DNA from: Alphaproteobacteria bacterium
GTDB lineage: Bacteria; Pseudomonadota; Alphaproteobacteria; Rs-D84
DNA length: 64,000 nucleotides
Reading direction: 5' to 3'
Assembly: GCA_015062525.1 (NCBI GenBank)
Contig: SUUM01000002.1
Location: forward strand, 1-64,000
In this document: piece after piece, positions 37,129 through 46,611 of the stretch
How positions within the stretch are numbered: the stretch's first letter is position 1
How the letters are laid out: each line of letters starts with the position of its first letter
Position numbers and translations under genes: made by a program
Notes under the pieces: model-generated
Seen by the model: only the letters and a program-made list of their open reading frames with translations
Databases searched by the model: none
What the model was told of the DNA's origin: nothing

Positions 37129-38006
37129 AAACACCAAAAATTTCTGTTTTAACACCAATGTACAACACACGCCCAGATGATTTGCGCGCGATGATTGAAA
37201 GTATATTAAATCAGACGTATGGGGACTTTGAATTTTTGTTATTAAACGACAGTCCAGAAAATCATGAATTGGAACAGATTGTAAAATCATTTAATGACGT
37301 GCGTATTAAATATTTAGCGAACGAAAAAAATATGGGCATTACCAAATCGCGCAATAAATTGATTGAATTGGCGCGTGGGGAATATTTAGCGGTGGCGGAT
37401 CACGACGATATTTCCACACCAAATCGGTTTGAGTTAGAAGTTGGTTTTTTGGATGCAAACCCGCACATTGGGGCGGTTGGCGGCAACGTTATTGAAATTC
37501 GTGATGGCGTGGAATACGCAACGCAGCGTCGTCCCATGCATGACCATGACATAAAATTATCGCTGATTAATGACACGTATGTATGCAACCCAGTTCATTC
37601 GGGGTGTATGATTAGAAAATCTGTTTTAATAAAATCGGGCGTCCGTTATCGCGAAGAATGGTCGCCGTGCGAAGACAGAATGTTGTTTGTTGATTTGATA
37701 CCGCATACTTGTTTCCATAATTTAAGGGACGTTGTTTTGAAATACGTGTGGACGGGCGAAAACACCACCCTGCGCCATTGGCAGAAAATGTATGACATCC
37801 CACCAATTATTGTCGCGAACGCACGCACAGAATATCCGGTGTATTATGACGAGTGGAAATGGACGCAACGAAACCGCCCCATGCGTCAAACACGATGGAT
37901 TAAACTGTTTGGATTTATACCTTTTATAAAAATCAGGCACAAGCATGGCCAGACAAAAATCTATTTATTTGATTTCATTCAATTGGCACGGGTAAAACAT
38001 GACTAA
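37125..38006 (+). CDS. Glycosyltransferase family 2
   Basis: ISVLTPMYNTRPDDLRAMIESILNQTYGDFEFLLLNDSPEN. Confidence 0.88.
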   Translation: MKTPKISVLTPMYNTRPDDLRAMIESILNQTYGDFEFLLLNDSPENHELEQIVKSFNDVRIKYLANEKNMGITKSRNKLIELARGEYLAVADHDDISTPNRFELEVGFLDANPHIGAVGGNVIEIRDGVEYATQRRPMHDHDIKLSLINDTYVCNPVHSGCMIRKSVLIKSGVRYREEWSPCEDRMLFVDLIPHTCFHNLRDVVLKYVWTGENTTLRHWQKMYDIPPIIVANARTEYPVYYDEWKWTQRNRPMRQTRWIKLFGFIPFIKIRHKHGQTKIYLFDFIQLARVKHD

Positions 38007-38802
38007 GATAAAAAAAGTAATTTATACATGTATTACAGGCGAATATGACGACGCATGCGCACATGTTTATGTTGATGACACGTGGGACTATGTAATGTTC
38101 ACAGATAATCAATATTTACTGGGCATGCCACAATATATGCATTGGCAAATACGACCGCTGCAATTCGATAAACTGACCAATGTAAAAAACGCGCGGTGGC
38201 ACAAAATTAATGCAAATAAACTGTTCCCAGAATATGAAATCAGTTTATGGATTGATGGAAATATTGTAATTATGAAGCCCACATTTTTTGAACGCATTAA
38301 TCGCTTTGTTAAATCCGGAACTATAATCGCAATTCCAACTCACCCTGAACGCACGTGCATATATGACGAAGCCGAAAAGATAAAAGAACTTAAAATCGAT
38401 AATAAAAATACCATTAACCAAGAAATGCGCAGATTAAGGCTTTTGGGGTACCCGCGCGGAAACGGGTTAAACGAAACGTGCATAATATTGCGACGACATA
38501 ACAACAAAAAAATTGTGCGGTTGCAACGCGCATGGTGGAAAATGGTGCACAACTATTCCAAACGCGACCAATTATCATACAACTGGGCCGCATGGCGACA
38601 CAGGGTTCATACAACACCCATGTTTGACACGCCGGGCGAACACAGGCACCTTAACGAATTATTGTTTGTACATAAACGCAGCCACAATCAAAGTCCATCT
38701 GATAATTTTGACATATGGGTTGGACCACGCTGGGTTGTGCGCGGGTTGGCATTATTTGTTTTTCACAACAAAAAAGATTTCATAACAAAACACACAAGAT
38801 AA
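37999..38802 (+). CDS. DUF616-like glycosyltransferase
   Basis: VIYTCITGEYDD...YVMFTDN...ISLWIDGNIVI. Confidence 0.7.
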   Translation: MTKIKKVIYTCITGEYDDACAHVYVDDTWDYVMFTDNQYLLGMPQYMHWQIRPLQFDKLTNVKNARWHKINANKLFPEYEISLWIDGNIVIMKPTFFERINRFVKSGTIIAIPTHPERTCIYDEAEKIKELKIDNKNTINQEMRRLRLLGYPRGNGLNETCIILRRHNNKKIVRLQRAWWKMVHNYSKRDQLSYNWAAWRHRVHTTPMFDTPGEHRHLNELLFVHKRSHNQSPSDNFDIWVGPRWVVRGLALFVFHNKKDFITKHTR

Positions 38803-38812
38803 GGGTAATAGC

Positions 38813-39607
38813 ATGCAAAACAAATACGACATAGTTTATTCAATTGGGCACGATTGCGCGTGCAGTATGTATCTGAACAAACATCGGTTGCGGGTTGTGT
38901 CGGGGCCGCTGGATTGGTTAACCAGTGTGCCGGCACATATGCGATTTGATATGATATTAAATGATTTTGATGGGTTTATGGACATTCGGGACTTTGAATT
39001 CGTAGAAAAAGATTCGAATATCATCAATGATGATAAATGTGATTACTATAAAAACAGGCGTACCGGATTGTATTTTTATCATGACTTTGTGGCGGGTGTG
39101 CCACTGAAAAAATCATTTGATGCGGTCGCCGAAAAATATCAACGGCGTATAAACAGGTTTTATGAAAATATTCGCGACAAACAGAATGTATTGCTGGTAT
39201 GGTTTTCACACTATCACGATACAACAAATGAACAATGGATGAAATTTGCAAATGATTTTTGCAATAAAATGGGTAAAAATATTGATTTCCTGGTGATTCA
39301 ACATATGGAAAATCAGTACACACCAATCAAAACAATTATTGCGCCAAATATTGTACGATATGATTTACATACAACTGAAAAAGACGAACGTGGCAACAAT
39401 ACAACCGTTGGAAATGAAAAACTGTGCGACACTATTTTTTCGCAATATGCGTTGCGTGTACCGCGCAATCGACGATTGAAATATTTGTGGAAAAAAGGGT
39501 TATTAAATGGTGTATGTAAATTTGTTCCTTTGCATGACGTGCGACATGCGTGGCGCAACAAATTAAAACGTGATATTGATGAACTGATATATAATCGGCG
39601 TGATTAA
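38813..39607 (+). CDS. DUF1796-like putative papain-like cysteine peptidase
   Basis: YDIVYSIGHDCACSMYLNKHRLRVVSGPLDWL. Confidence 0.7.
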   Translation: MQNKYDIVYSIGHDCACSMYLNKHRLRVVSGPLDWLTSVPAHMRFDMILNDFDGFMDIRDFEFVEKDSNIINDDKCDYYKNRRTGLYFYHDFVAGVPLKKSFDAVAEKYQRRINRFYENIRDKQNVLLVWFSHYHDTTNEQWMKFANDFCNKMGKNIDFLVIQHMENQYTPIKTIIAPNIVRYDLHTTEKDERGNNTTVGNEKLCDTIFSQYALRVPRNRRLKYLWKKGLLNGVCKFVPLHDVRHAWRNKLKRDIDELIYNRRD

Positions 39608-40659
39608 TGTAATCTGTCCGCAAGTTCTGCAATCGCAATCGCATACCAATTCGAATTATTCCATTTTTTTATTCGGTAAAAATTCGGATAAGTCAAATAT
39701 GCGGTGATAACAGGCATTGGCGCAACGTCTGTATCAAGTCCCGTTGTGGCGACCGCATCGGCGCGCGCCGTTTCAATGGCAGCAACATCAGCAACCAGAC
39801 CCGCCGTCATATCATTTTTCGGTATTGGGGTGCCGTCTGGATTCATAACACCCATGGCTGCCCATTGTGGTAATGTTAATTTTGTTTTTCCGTCCAGTAA
39901 TGACATATCAAAGTCGGCGGGCAAAACAACACGACGCACAATACGTTCGTTTTTGTTCCACCCCAATTTATTCAGGTAATTACCCGCGCTGAACATAGCA
40001 TCCGATATATTGTTGATGATATCGATGCGACCATCGCTGTTTCCATCAGCACCATATTGGGCAAGTGTCGTTGGAATAAACTGGAAATGCCCCATTGCGC
40101 CCGCCCAAGACCCAGATATAGAATTTATATCTAATCTGTTTTTATCTGCGATTTTCATCAATGCTATTAATTGATTTGTAAAGAATGTTTCGCGGCGACC
40201 GTCGTATATTAATGTAAAGAACGCGTCTGTTAATTTATGTCGTGATTTTACCGCTCCATAATTCGATTCCATTCCCCAAAATGCAAGCATGATATGCGGT
40301 GGAATGCCATACTTATTCTCAACACGCGATAACAATGTTGGATATGTATTGCGCATTTTTTGCCCTTGGGAAATTCGCGTCTGATTTACAGTTCGTGTCA
40401 AATAGCCGTCCAAAGTTAATTTGAATTCCGACTGGTTTGAATCGCTGCGCACAATGGACGGAATAAATGACGGGTATCTAAGCGCGTCATTGATTGTCGC
40501 TTCGGAAATATTTTCAGACGTGGCGCGTGCCCGCACCGCGTCAATCATTTCATACCATCGCGCTGAATCAAATGTACCACGTTCAGCACGAACAGACAAA
40601 GGCATACAAAACACAGTGGCGCAAAGCCCTATAATGACTTTTTTCATCAATTCCCCCAT
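39604..40659 (-). CDS. Lytic murein transglycosylase (MltB-like)
   Basis: HIMLAFWGMESNYGAVKSRHK, SWAGAMGHFQFIPTTLAQYGADGNSDGRID. Confidence 0.9.
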   Translation of the reverse strand: MGELMKKVIIGLCATVFCMPLSVRAERGTFDSARWYEMIDAVRARATSENISEATINDALRYPSFIPSIVRSDSNQSEFKLTLDGYLTRTVNQTRISQGQKMRNTYPTLLSRVENKYGIPPHIMLAFWGMESNYGAVKSRHKLTDAFFTLIYDGRRETFFTNQLIALMKIADKNRLDINSISGSWAGAMGHFQFIPTTLAQYGADGNSDGRIDIINNISDAMFSAGNYLNKLGWNKNERIVRRVVLPADFDMSLLDGKTKLTLPQWAAMGVMNPDGTPIPKNDMTAGLVADVAAIETARADAVATTGLDTDVAPMPVITAYLTYPNFYRIKKWNNSNWYAIAIAELADRLH

Positions 40660-40663
40660 ATAA

Positions 40664-42199
40664 TTAGAATGCGTATTTTACACCCAAATGGATTCCAAAT
40701 GATTGCCATGTGGCACGCTTCAACGAATCAGAAACTTTTTCCGTATGGGCCGCAACCGTTTCCAGCACTGGAACAAAGTACGACCCAAGAATTTCATTGT
40801 TTGGACCGTATTCAATAACTTCTTTCATTTCATATTGACCATTTTCGTCGATGACGTATTGGCTGTATTCTGCAACGTATAATTCGCCCGGAATTTTACC
40901 CACATGGAACAGGTTTGTATCAACCTTTAACGACAATTGCAGGCGGTCGGACAATTTATAGTTATATTCCATTTCGGCGGCATAAGAATATGCACCGTTG
41001 CTGCCCTCGTCCAGGAAACTGGGGTTTTGTTGCCAATCGGTGCGGTTGGGCCATATACCCTCGGACGAATATTTAGGCAGACCAACCTGCATATACAGAC
41101 GCAATTTATCGCGCAGTGTCATCTGTTTTTCAATTTCCAGACCAACATAAAATCCAGACCAGGTCGTATTATAGATGTGGGTTGTACCCTCGACCACGAT
41201 GGGGCCGTCGCCACCAATAATTACACATTCGCCAGCTCCAACCCCCCATGGGATTGTGCCCATGGTTATTTCATAATCGCCCGTCGTTAGTGAATCACCC
41301 AGATATGGGAACCCATTGACACTTGTGCTACCCAAAGCATTGGTGACAACTTTTATATCTTCGGGTGACATGCAAACCTGGTACCAATCGTCCGGTGGTG
41401 TGGTACCAATTGGTACGGCGAAATATTCACCCAATTCATTACCGAACACATAAAATCCGTCCCGGGTCATTAATGGCAGGTACACGCCCGGATTCGGATA
41501 ATAATGATCGGACATTTCCAGGTTATGCTTGAATATTTCATAGCCAAATGTGGGTGATAATTTCCATCCACCAATATCCCAAATATGATGCGCGGAAATT
41601 CCAAAACGGAAATAATTACTGCGCCCAGATTGGTCACCCATAGAAATCGTGAATATGCCATATTCTGGGTATTGGGCTTCGAATGGTTTAAGGTCATAGT
41701 CCATGGACAGACCGCCATGCGACATATCACCATACGCATATTCACCATAAACAGATAAATCAAAATCACGCAGACTGAAATTATGACGGGCACCAACACG
41801 AATTTCGTTCCATATCATATCGTCCCATTCCAATATGGAATTTACCCCCGTTTCAAATTCAAAGTCCGCAAAACGACGCGAATAGCCCGCATAGATTGAT
41901 GTGGCGTGTTCGGACTGCGCCGGCATTGCAATTCCATTTGCGGTCATAGTGCCAGCAAATGTCGGCATTTGTGCAGGGCGCGGAACCTGGTATGAATAGG
42001 TACGGGAACCCACAACCTGTTTATTGCCAGATTTGCCAACGTATTTTGTATAACCCTGGTCCGCATAGCGACCGTATGATGTCTGATTTGCATTTGGCGC
42101 AGATTGTGTTTGATAGTACGACGGCACACCTTCGTTCGCGGCAAACGCGACGAATGGCGCAAAAATCAGCGATAAAAATGAAACCTTCCCTGCCTTCAT
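40664..42199 (-). CDS. Outer-membrane beta-barrel protein
   Basis: Signal peptide MKAGKVSFLSLIFAPFVAFA; alternating strands; C-terminal IHLGVKYAF ending in Phe. Confidence 0.65.
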   Translation of the reverse strand: MKAGKVSFLSLIFAPFVAFAANEGVPSYYQTQSAPNANQTSYGRYADQGYTKYVGKSGNKQVVGSRTYSYQVPRPAQMPTFAGTMTANGIAMPAQSEHATSIYAGYSRRFADFEFETGVNSILEWDDMIWNEIRVGARHNFSLRDFDLSVYGEYAYGDMSHGGLSMDYDLKPFEAQYPEYGIFTISMGDQSGRSNYFRFGISAHHIWDIGGWKLSPTFGYEIFKHNLEMSDHYYPNPGVYLPLMTRDGFYVFGNELGEYFAVPIGTTPPDDWYQVCMSPEDIKVVTNALGSTSVNGFPYLGDSLTTGDYEITMGTIPWGVGAGECVIIGGDGPIVVEGTTHIYNTTWSGFYVGLEIEKQMTLRDKLRLYMQVGLPKYSSEGIWPNRTDWQQNPSFLDEGSNGAYSYAAEMEYNYKLSDRLQLSLKVDTNLFHVGKIPGELYVAEYSQYVIDENGQYEMKEVIEYGPNNEILGSYFVPVLETVAAHTEKVSDSLKRATWQSFGIHLGVKYAF

Positions 42200-42289
42200 A
42201 TGAATATCGTTGCGTTTATTATAACATAAATTGACGCCCTGTAAAAGTATTTTCATTTCCCACTTGCGTACATGTTTTGTCGGTGTACA

Positions 42290-43357
42290 ATGTGGAAAAT
42301 GAAAAATGCACCACACAACATTTATATTCATGTGCCATATTGCATGTCCAAGTGCAACTATTGCGCTTTTTTTTCCACCGCGTGTGCGACACCAGACTGG
42401 GACAGATATGTCAATGAAATTTGCAGTGAAATCGAATCCTGGGCAAAAAATCTGGGTAAAATAGATGTGCCGACCGTATTTTTTGGTGGGGGAACACCAT
42501 CGCTGATGCCGGTCGGGTGTTTCGAACAAATTTTAGGTACAATCCAAGACAAATTTAATTTGTTGTCGGATGCGGAAATTACAATTGAATCAAACCCAGG
42601 AACGCTGGATAAAGACAAACTGCGTAATTTTCGTGATGCGGGTGTAAATCGTTTGTCCGTTGGGGTGCAAAGCCTGAGTGATGAAAAATTAAAATTCCTG
42701 GGGCGGCAACACAATGTGGCGGACGCTTTGAAATTATTAGATGATGCCCGCAATATTGGGTTGCGTGTGTCAGCGGACTTTATCTATGGTTTGCCGGGGG
42801 ATACGGTGGCCGATGTGATAAATTTATGCAACAGGATTAACACCCTGGGGCTGACGCATTGTTCTATGTACGAATTGACGATTGAGCCGAACACACCATT
42901 TGGCAAAATGAATCTGCAAATGCCAGACAATGAAACAATGGCCCAGATGTATTTGGCGATTGGCGATACATTGCAATTGCCCCGGTACGAGGTTTCTAAC
43001 CATGCCACCCCCGGCAACGAATGCATGCACAATCAAAATGTTTGGGACGGGCAACCGTATATGGGCATTGGGCGCGGTGCGGCGGGGCGCATTTTAATGG
43101 ATGGCGTGTGGTACGAACAGTTGGGCAACAATGCGCAATTTGAAAAAATGGATGACAATGCGCGTGCAATCGAAATGATTTTGACCGGTATGCGTACGTT
43201 GTGCGGTTGTCGATTGACAGATGCAATAAAAAACGTTATTGATATGGACTGGGTGCGAAAAAATCAATCCCTTGTTCAAATTAATGGGGACCGAATCTCA
43301 GCAACCCCACAGGGTATGTTGATTTTGGATGATTTAATGGTAAAATTGGTGAAATAA
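42290..43357 (+). CDS. hemW: Radical SAM HemW (coproporphyrinogen III oxidase-like)
   Basis: YIHVPYCMSKCNYCAFFS CxxxCxxC; FFGGGTPSLM; GVQSL. Confidence 0.92.
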   Translation: MWKMKNAPHNIYIHVPYCMSKCNYCAFFSTACATPDWDRYVNEICSEIESWAKNLGKIDVPTVFFGGGTPSLMPVGCFEQILGTIQDKFNLLSDAEITIESNPGTLDKDKLRNFRDAGVNRLSVGVQSLSDEKLKFLGRQHNVADALKLLDDARNIGLRVSADFIYGLPGDTVADVINLCNRINTLGLTHCSMYELTIEPNTPFGKMNLQMPDNETMAQMYLAIGDTLQLPRYEVSNHATPGNECMHNQNVWDGQPYMGIGRGAAGRILMDGVWYEQLGNNAQFEKMDDNARAIEMILTGMRTLCGCRLTDAIKNVIDMDWVRKNQSLVQINGDRISATPQGMLILDDLMVKLVK

Positions 43358-43358
43358 A

Positions 43359-45341
43359 ATGGACAGTAAATTCTGGAATATTATTGGAATTATTGCGGTC
43401 GTGGCAACGATTGCATGGGCAAATTTTTACACAAAGGAGAAAACGATTATGGCGGGTATCAAATTGGAAAACATGGATATGACGGTAAAACCAGGCGATG
43501 ATTTTTATGCATACGCAAATGGTGGTTGGCAGAAGCGCAATCCGATTCCAGATGACTATTCGCGATTTGGCGCTTTTGAGGTTTTGCGCAATACAAACCT
43601 GGAACGCACGCGCGAAATTGCCGAAAACGATAATGGTAAAATCGGCACGCTGTATAAAATTGCAATGGATGAAAAGAAATTAAATGCAGACGGCACAAAA
43701 CCCGTTGCGCCACAGCTGGCGGAAATTGACAATCTGACACGCGCAGGTTTAGAAGAATATCTGGGGCGGACATTCACGTATTCATCCGCCTTTTGGGGCG
43801 ACGGGGTTGCGCTGGACGAAAAAGACAGCGAACATTATCTGTATAATATTGGCCAGGGCGGATTGGGATTGTCGCGCGATTACTATTTCGATACAGACAA
43901 AAAATCAATTGAAATCCGCAAAAAGTACCGCGAATTTATCGCAAAACAGATGAATAACTTTGGCATAGCGGTTGATGTTGATAAACTGTACGCGCTGGAA
44001 GAACGTATGGCAAAGTCATTCTATCCCAAGGAAAAATTACGCGATCCACATGCAAACTATCACAAGATGAGTTTGGAACAGGTCAAAGAAAAATTTCCTG
44101 AATTTGATTGGGATACATTTTTGTCTGCACGTGGCGCGGGCGCGGCAAAATTTATGAACGTTGCCCAGCCCGAAGCAATCGCAGAATCAATCGCAATTAT
44201 GAATGATACAGATTTTGAATTGATTAAGACCTATTTGAAATATCGTATTGTTGGTGCGGCGGATACGGTGCTGGACGACAAAACATATGGCATTTCATTT
44301 GACTTTTATAATCGCACAATGGCGGGACAAAAAGAACCAAAGCCACGCTGGAAACGTGCGGTGTCGTTAATTGACGGCTCGCTGGGTGAAGAGGTCGGTC
44401 GCATTTATGTTGAAAAATATTTTTCCGCCGATGCCAAGGAACGCATGCAGACATTGGTTAAAAATCTGCAACGCGCATATGCGATGCGTATGGAAAATCT
44501 GGGATGGATGTCAGATGAAACCAAGCAAAAGGCATTGGAAAAACTGTCAACGTTCCGCGCAAAAATTGGATATCCAGATACATGGCGCGATTATTCAAAA
44601 CTGGAAATCAAGAATGATTCTTTGTGGGAAAATATGATTCGTGTTGCGCAATTCGAAGATGCGTACTGGATTGAAAAAATTGGCCAGAAAAAAGACCCCA
44701 ACATTTGGTATATGAACGCACACGAAGTGAACGCATATTATGACCCATCGACGAATGAAATTTGTTTCCCAGCGGGAATTTTGCAATATCCGTTCTTTGA
44801 CATGGCGGCAGATGACGCGTTTAACTATGGCGCAATCGGTGCGGTTATCGGGCACGAAATGACACATGGGTTCGATGATTCTGGGCGTCATTTTGATAAA
44901 GATGGAAATATGACCGATTGGTGGACAACATTGGATGCGGCACGATTTGACGAACGCGCAAATGTGATGAAAGAATTTTTTAATAAAATTAAAATCACAG
45001 ACGATGTTTATGCCAACGGGGAATTTACATTGGGCGAAAATTTGGCGGACTATGGCGGCGTATCAATTGCGTATGATGCGTATAAAAAATTTGGCGTTGC
45101 CACGGGCGATGCTGAAAACATCAGCGCAGACAGACGGTTCTTTATTGCGTATGCCGGTGCATGGGCGCAAAACATTCGTCCCGCCGAAGAAATTCGCCTG
45201 ACCAAGGTTGATGAACATTCATTGGGCAAAAATCGTGTAAATGGCATTTTGCCACATATTAATGCATGGTATGATGCATTTGACATAAAATCTGATTCTC
45301 CAATGTATATTTTACCCGGCGAACGTGTAAAGTTGTGGTAA
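43359..45341 (+). CDS. pepO: M13 family metallopeptidase (PepO-like)
   Basis: VIGHEMTHGFDDSGRHFDKDGN; ENLADYGGVSIAYDAYK. Confidence 0.92.
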   Translation: MDSKFWNIIGIIAVVATIAWANFYTKEKTIMAGIKLENMDMTVKPGDDFYAYANGGWQKRNPIPDDYSRFGAFEVLRNTNLERTREIAENDNGKIGTLYKIAMDEKKLNADGTKPVAPQLAEIDNLTRAGLEEYLGRTFTYSSAFWGDGVALDEKDSEHYLYNIGQGGLGLSRDYYFDTDKKSIEIRKKYREFIAKQMNNFGIAVDVDKLYALEERMAKSFYPKEKLRDPHANYHKMSLEQVKEKFPEFDWDTFLSARGAGAAKFMNVAQPEAIAESIAIMNDTDFELIKTYLKYRIVGAADTVLDDKTYGISFDFYNRTMAGQKEPKPRWKRAVSLIDGSLGEEVGRIYVEKYFSADAKERMQTLVKNLQRAYAMRMENLGWMSDETKQKALEKLSTFRAKIGYPDTWRDYSKLEIKNDSLWENMIRVAQFEDAYWIEKIGQKKDPNIWYMNAHEVNAYYDPSTNEICFPAGILQYPFFDMAADDAFNYGAIGAVIGHEMTHGFDDSGRHFDKDGNMTDWWTTLDAARFDERANVMKEFFNKIKITDDVYANGEFTLGENLADYGGVSIAYDAYKKFGVATGDAENISADRRFFIAYAGAWAQNIRPAEEIRLTKVDEHSLGKNRVNGILPHINAWYDAFDIKSDSPMYILPGERVKLW

Positions 45342-45482
45342 GCCACACATTTGCCATACGGCGGGAAAAGGGACTTAAAACCACGCGCAAAGCGCGCACA
45401 AATAATAAAGGATTCTATAACCTGGGTCCCGTGGTCCAGCCACGGGATGACAGGTGCTTTAATTGCTCTTTGCTCATTGATA

Positions 45483-45854
45483 AAAAATCCCCCACCCGTT
45501 GGATTTTTTAATTCCCCTCCTGTGGAGGGGGGCGGACCGGCGCAAGCCGGTGGGGAGGGTTGCTTAAGTCATCGGTGGGCGGAAAAATTACCCCCCCGTC
45601 ACCCCGGCGCAGGCCGGGGTCCACTGTTTCATAGTGCAAATAATAAATCCGCAGAAGACAATGGATACCGGCCTTCGCCGGTATGACAGGCACTTTAATT
45701 GCGTTTTGCGCTTTTTATCTCGGCTGTGCTGTGCACAGACGGATGCTCTTTGCTCTTTAATTGCCCAACGGGCAAACTTAGATCATGACTTGTCCCACGA
45801 AGCCTTGGCGCAGTGGGATTCCGCCACTAACCACTTGCACTTACACTAACCACT
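45483..45854. repeat. ~365-bp intergenic repeat, unit 1 (diverged in its first half)
   Basis: tcccctcctgtggagggg..gtcaccccggcgcaggccggggtccactg..gccggtatgac..tcggctgtgctgtgcacagacggatgc..ccactaaccact. Confidence 0.85.
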
Positions 45855-46219
45855 AAAAAATCCCCCACCCGGGGGATTTTTAAATTCCCCTCCTGTGGAG
45901 GGGGCGGACCGGCGCATGCCGGTGGGGAGGGTTGCTTAAGTCATCAGTGGGCGGAAAAATTACCCCCCGTCACCCCGGCGCAGGCCGGGGTCCACTGTTT
46001 CATAGTGCAAATAATAAAGTCCGCAGAACACAATGGATACCAGTCTGCGCCGGTATGACAAGTGCTTTAATTGCACTTTTTATCTCGGCTGTGCTGTGCA
46101 CAGACGGATGCTCTTTGCTCTTTAATTGCCCAACGGGCAAACTTAGATCATGACTTGTCCCACGAAGCCTTGGCGCAGTGGGATTCCGCCACTAACCACT
46201 TGCACTTACACTAACCACT
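45855..46219. repeat. 365-bp tandem repeat unit 2
   Basis: Appears identical to unit 3 at offset 365. Confidence 0.92.
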
Positions 46220-46584
46220 AAAAAATCCCCCACCCGGGGGATTTTTAAATTCCCCTCCTGTGGAGGGGGCGGACCGGCGCATGCCGGTGGGGAGGGTTGC
46301 TTAAGTCATCAGTGGGCGGAAAAATTACCCCCCGTCACCCCGGCGCAGGCCGGGGTCCACTGTTTCATAGTGCAAATAATAAAGTCCGCAGAACACAATG
46401 GATACCAGTCTGCGCCGGTATGACAAGTGCTTTAATTGCACTTTTTATCTCGGCTGTGCTGTGCACAGACGGATGCTCTTTGCTCTTTAATTGCCCAACG
46501 GGCAAACTTAGATCATGACTTGTCCCACGAAGCCTTGGCGCAGTGGGATTCCGCCACTAACCACTTGCACTTACACTAACCACT
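46220..46584. repeat. 365-bp tandem repeat unit 3
   Basis: Appears identical to unit 2; ORF-track peptides 45932..46153 and 46297..46518 are identical. Confidence 0.92.
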
Positions 46585-46611
46585 AAAAAATCCCGCCAAG
46601 TGGCGGGATTT

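Noticed and set aside
45932-46518. Two identical 73-aa ORFs (45932..46153, 46297..46518) as a duplicated protein
   Set aside because: They sit inside the 365-bp non-coding repeat units with no SD; the peptide reads through hairpin motifs (TPRHPGAGRGPLFHSANNK), a known type of spurious translation of dispersed repeats.
45483-46584. CRISPR array
   Set aside because: Repeat period is ~365 bp and units are near-identical throughout; no short repeats with unique spacers and no cas genes.
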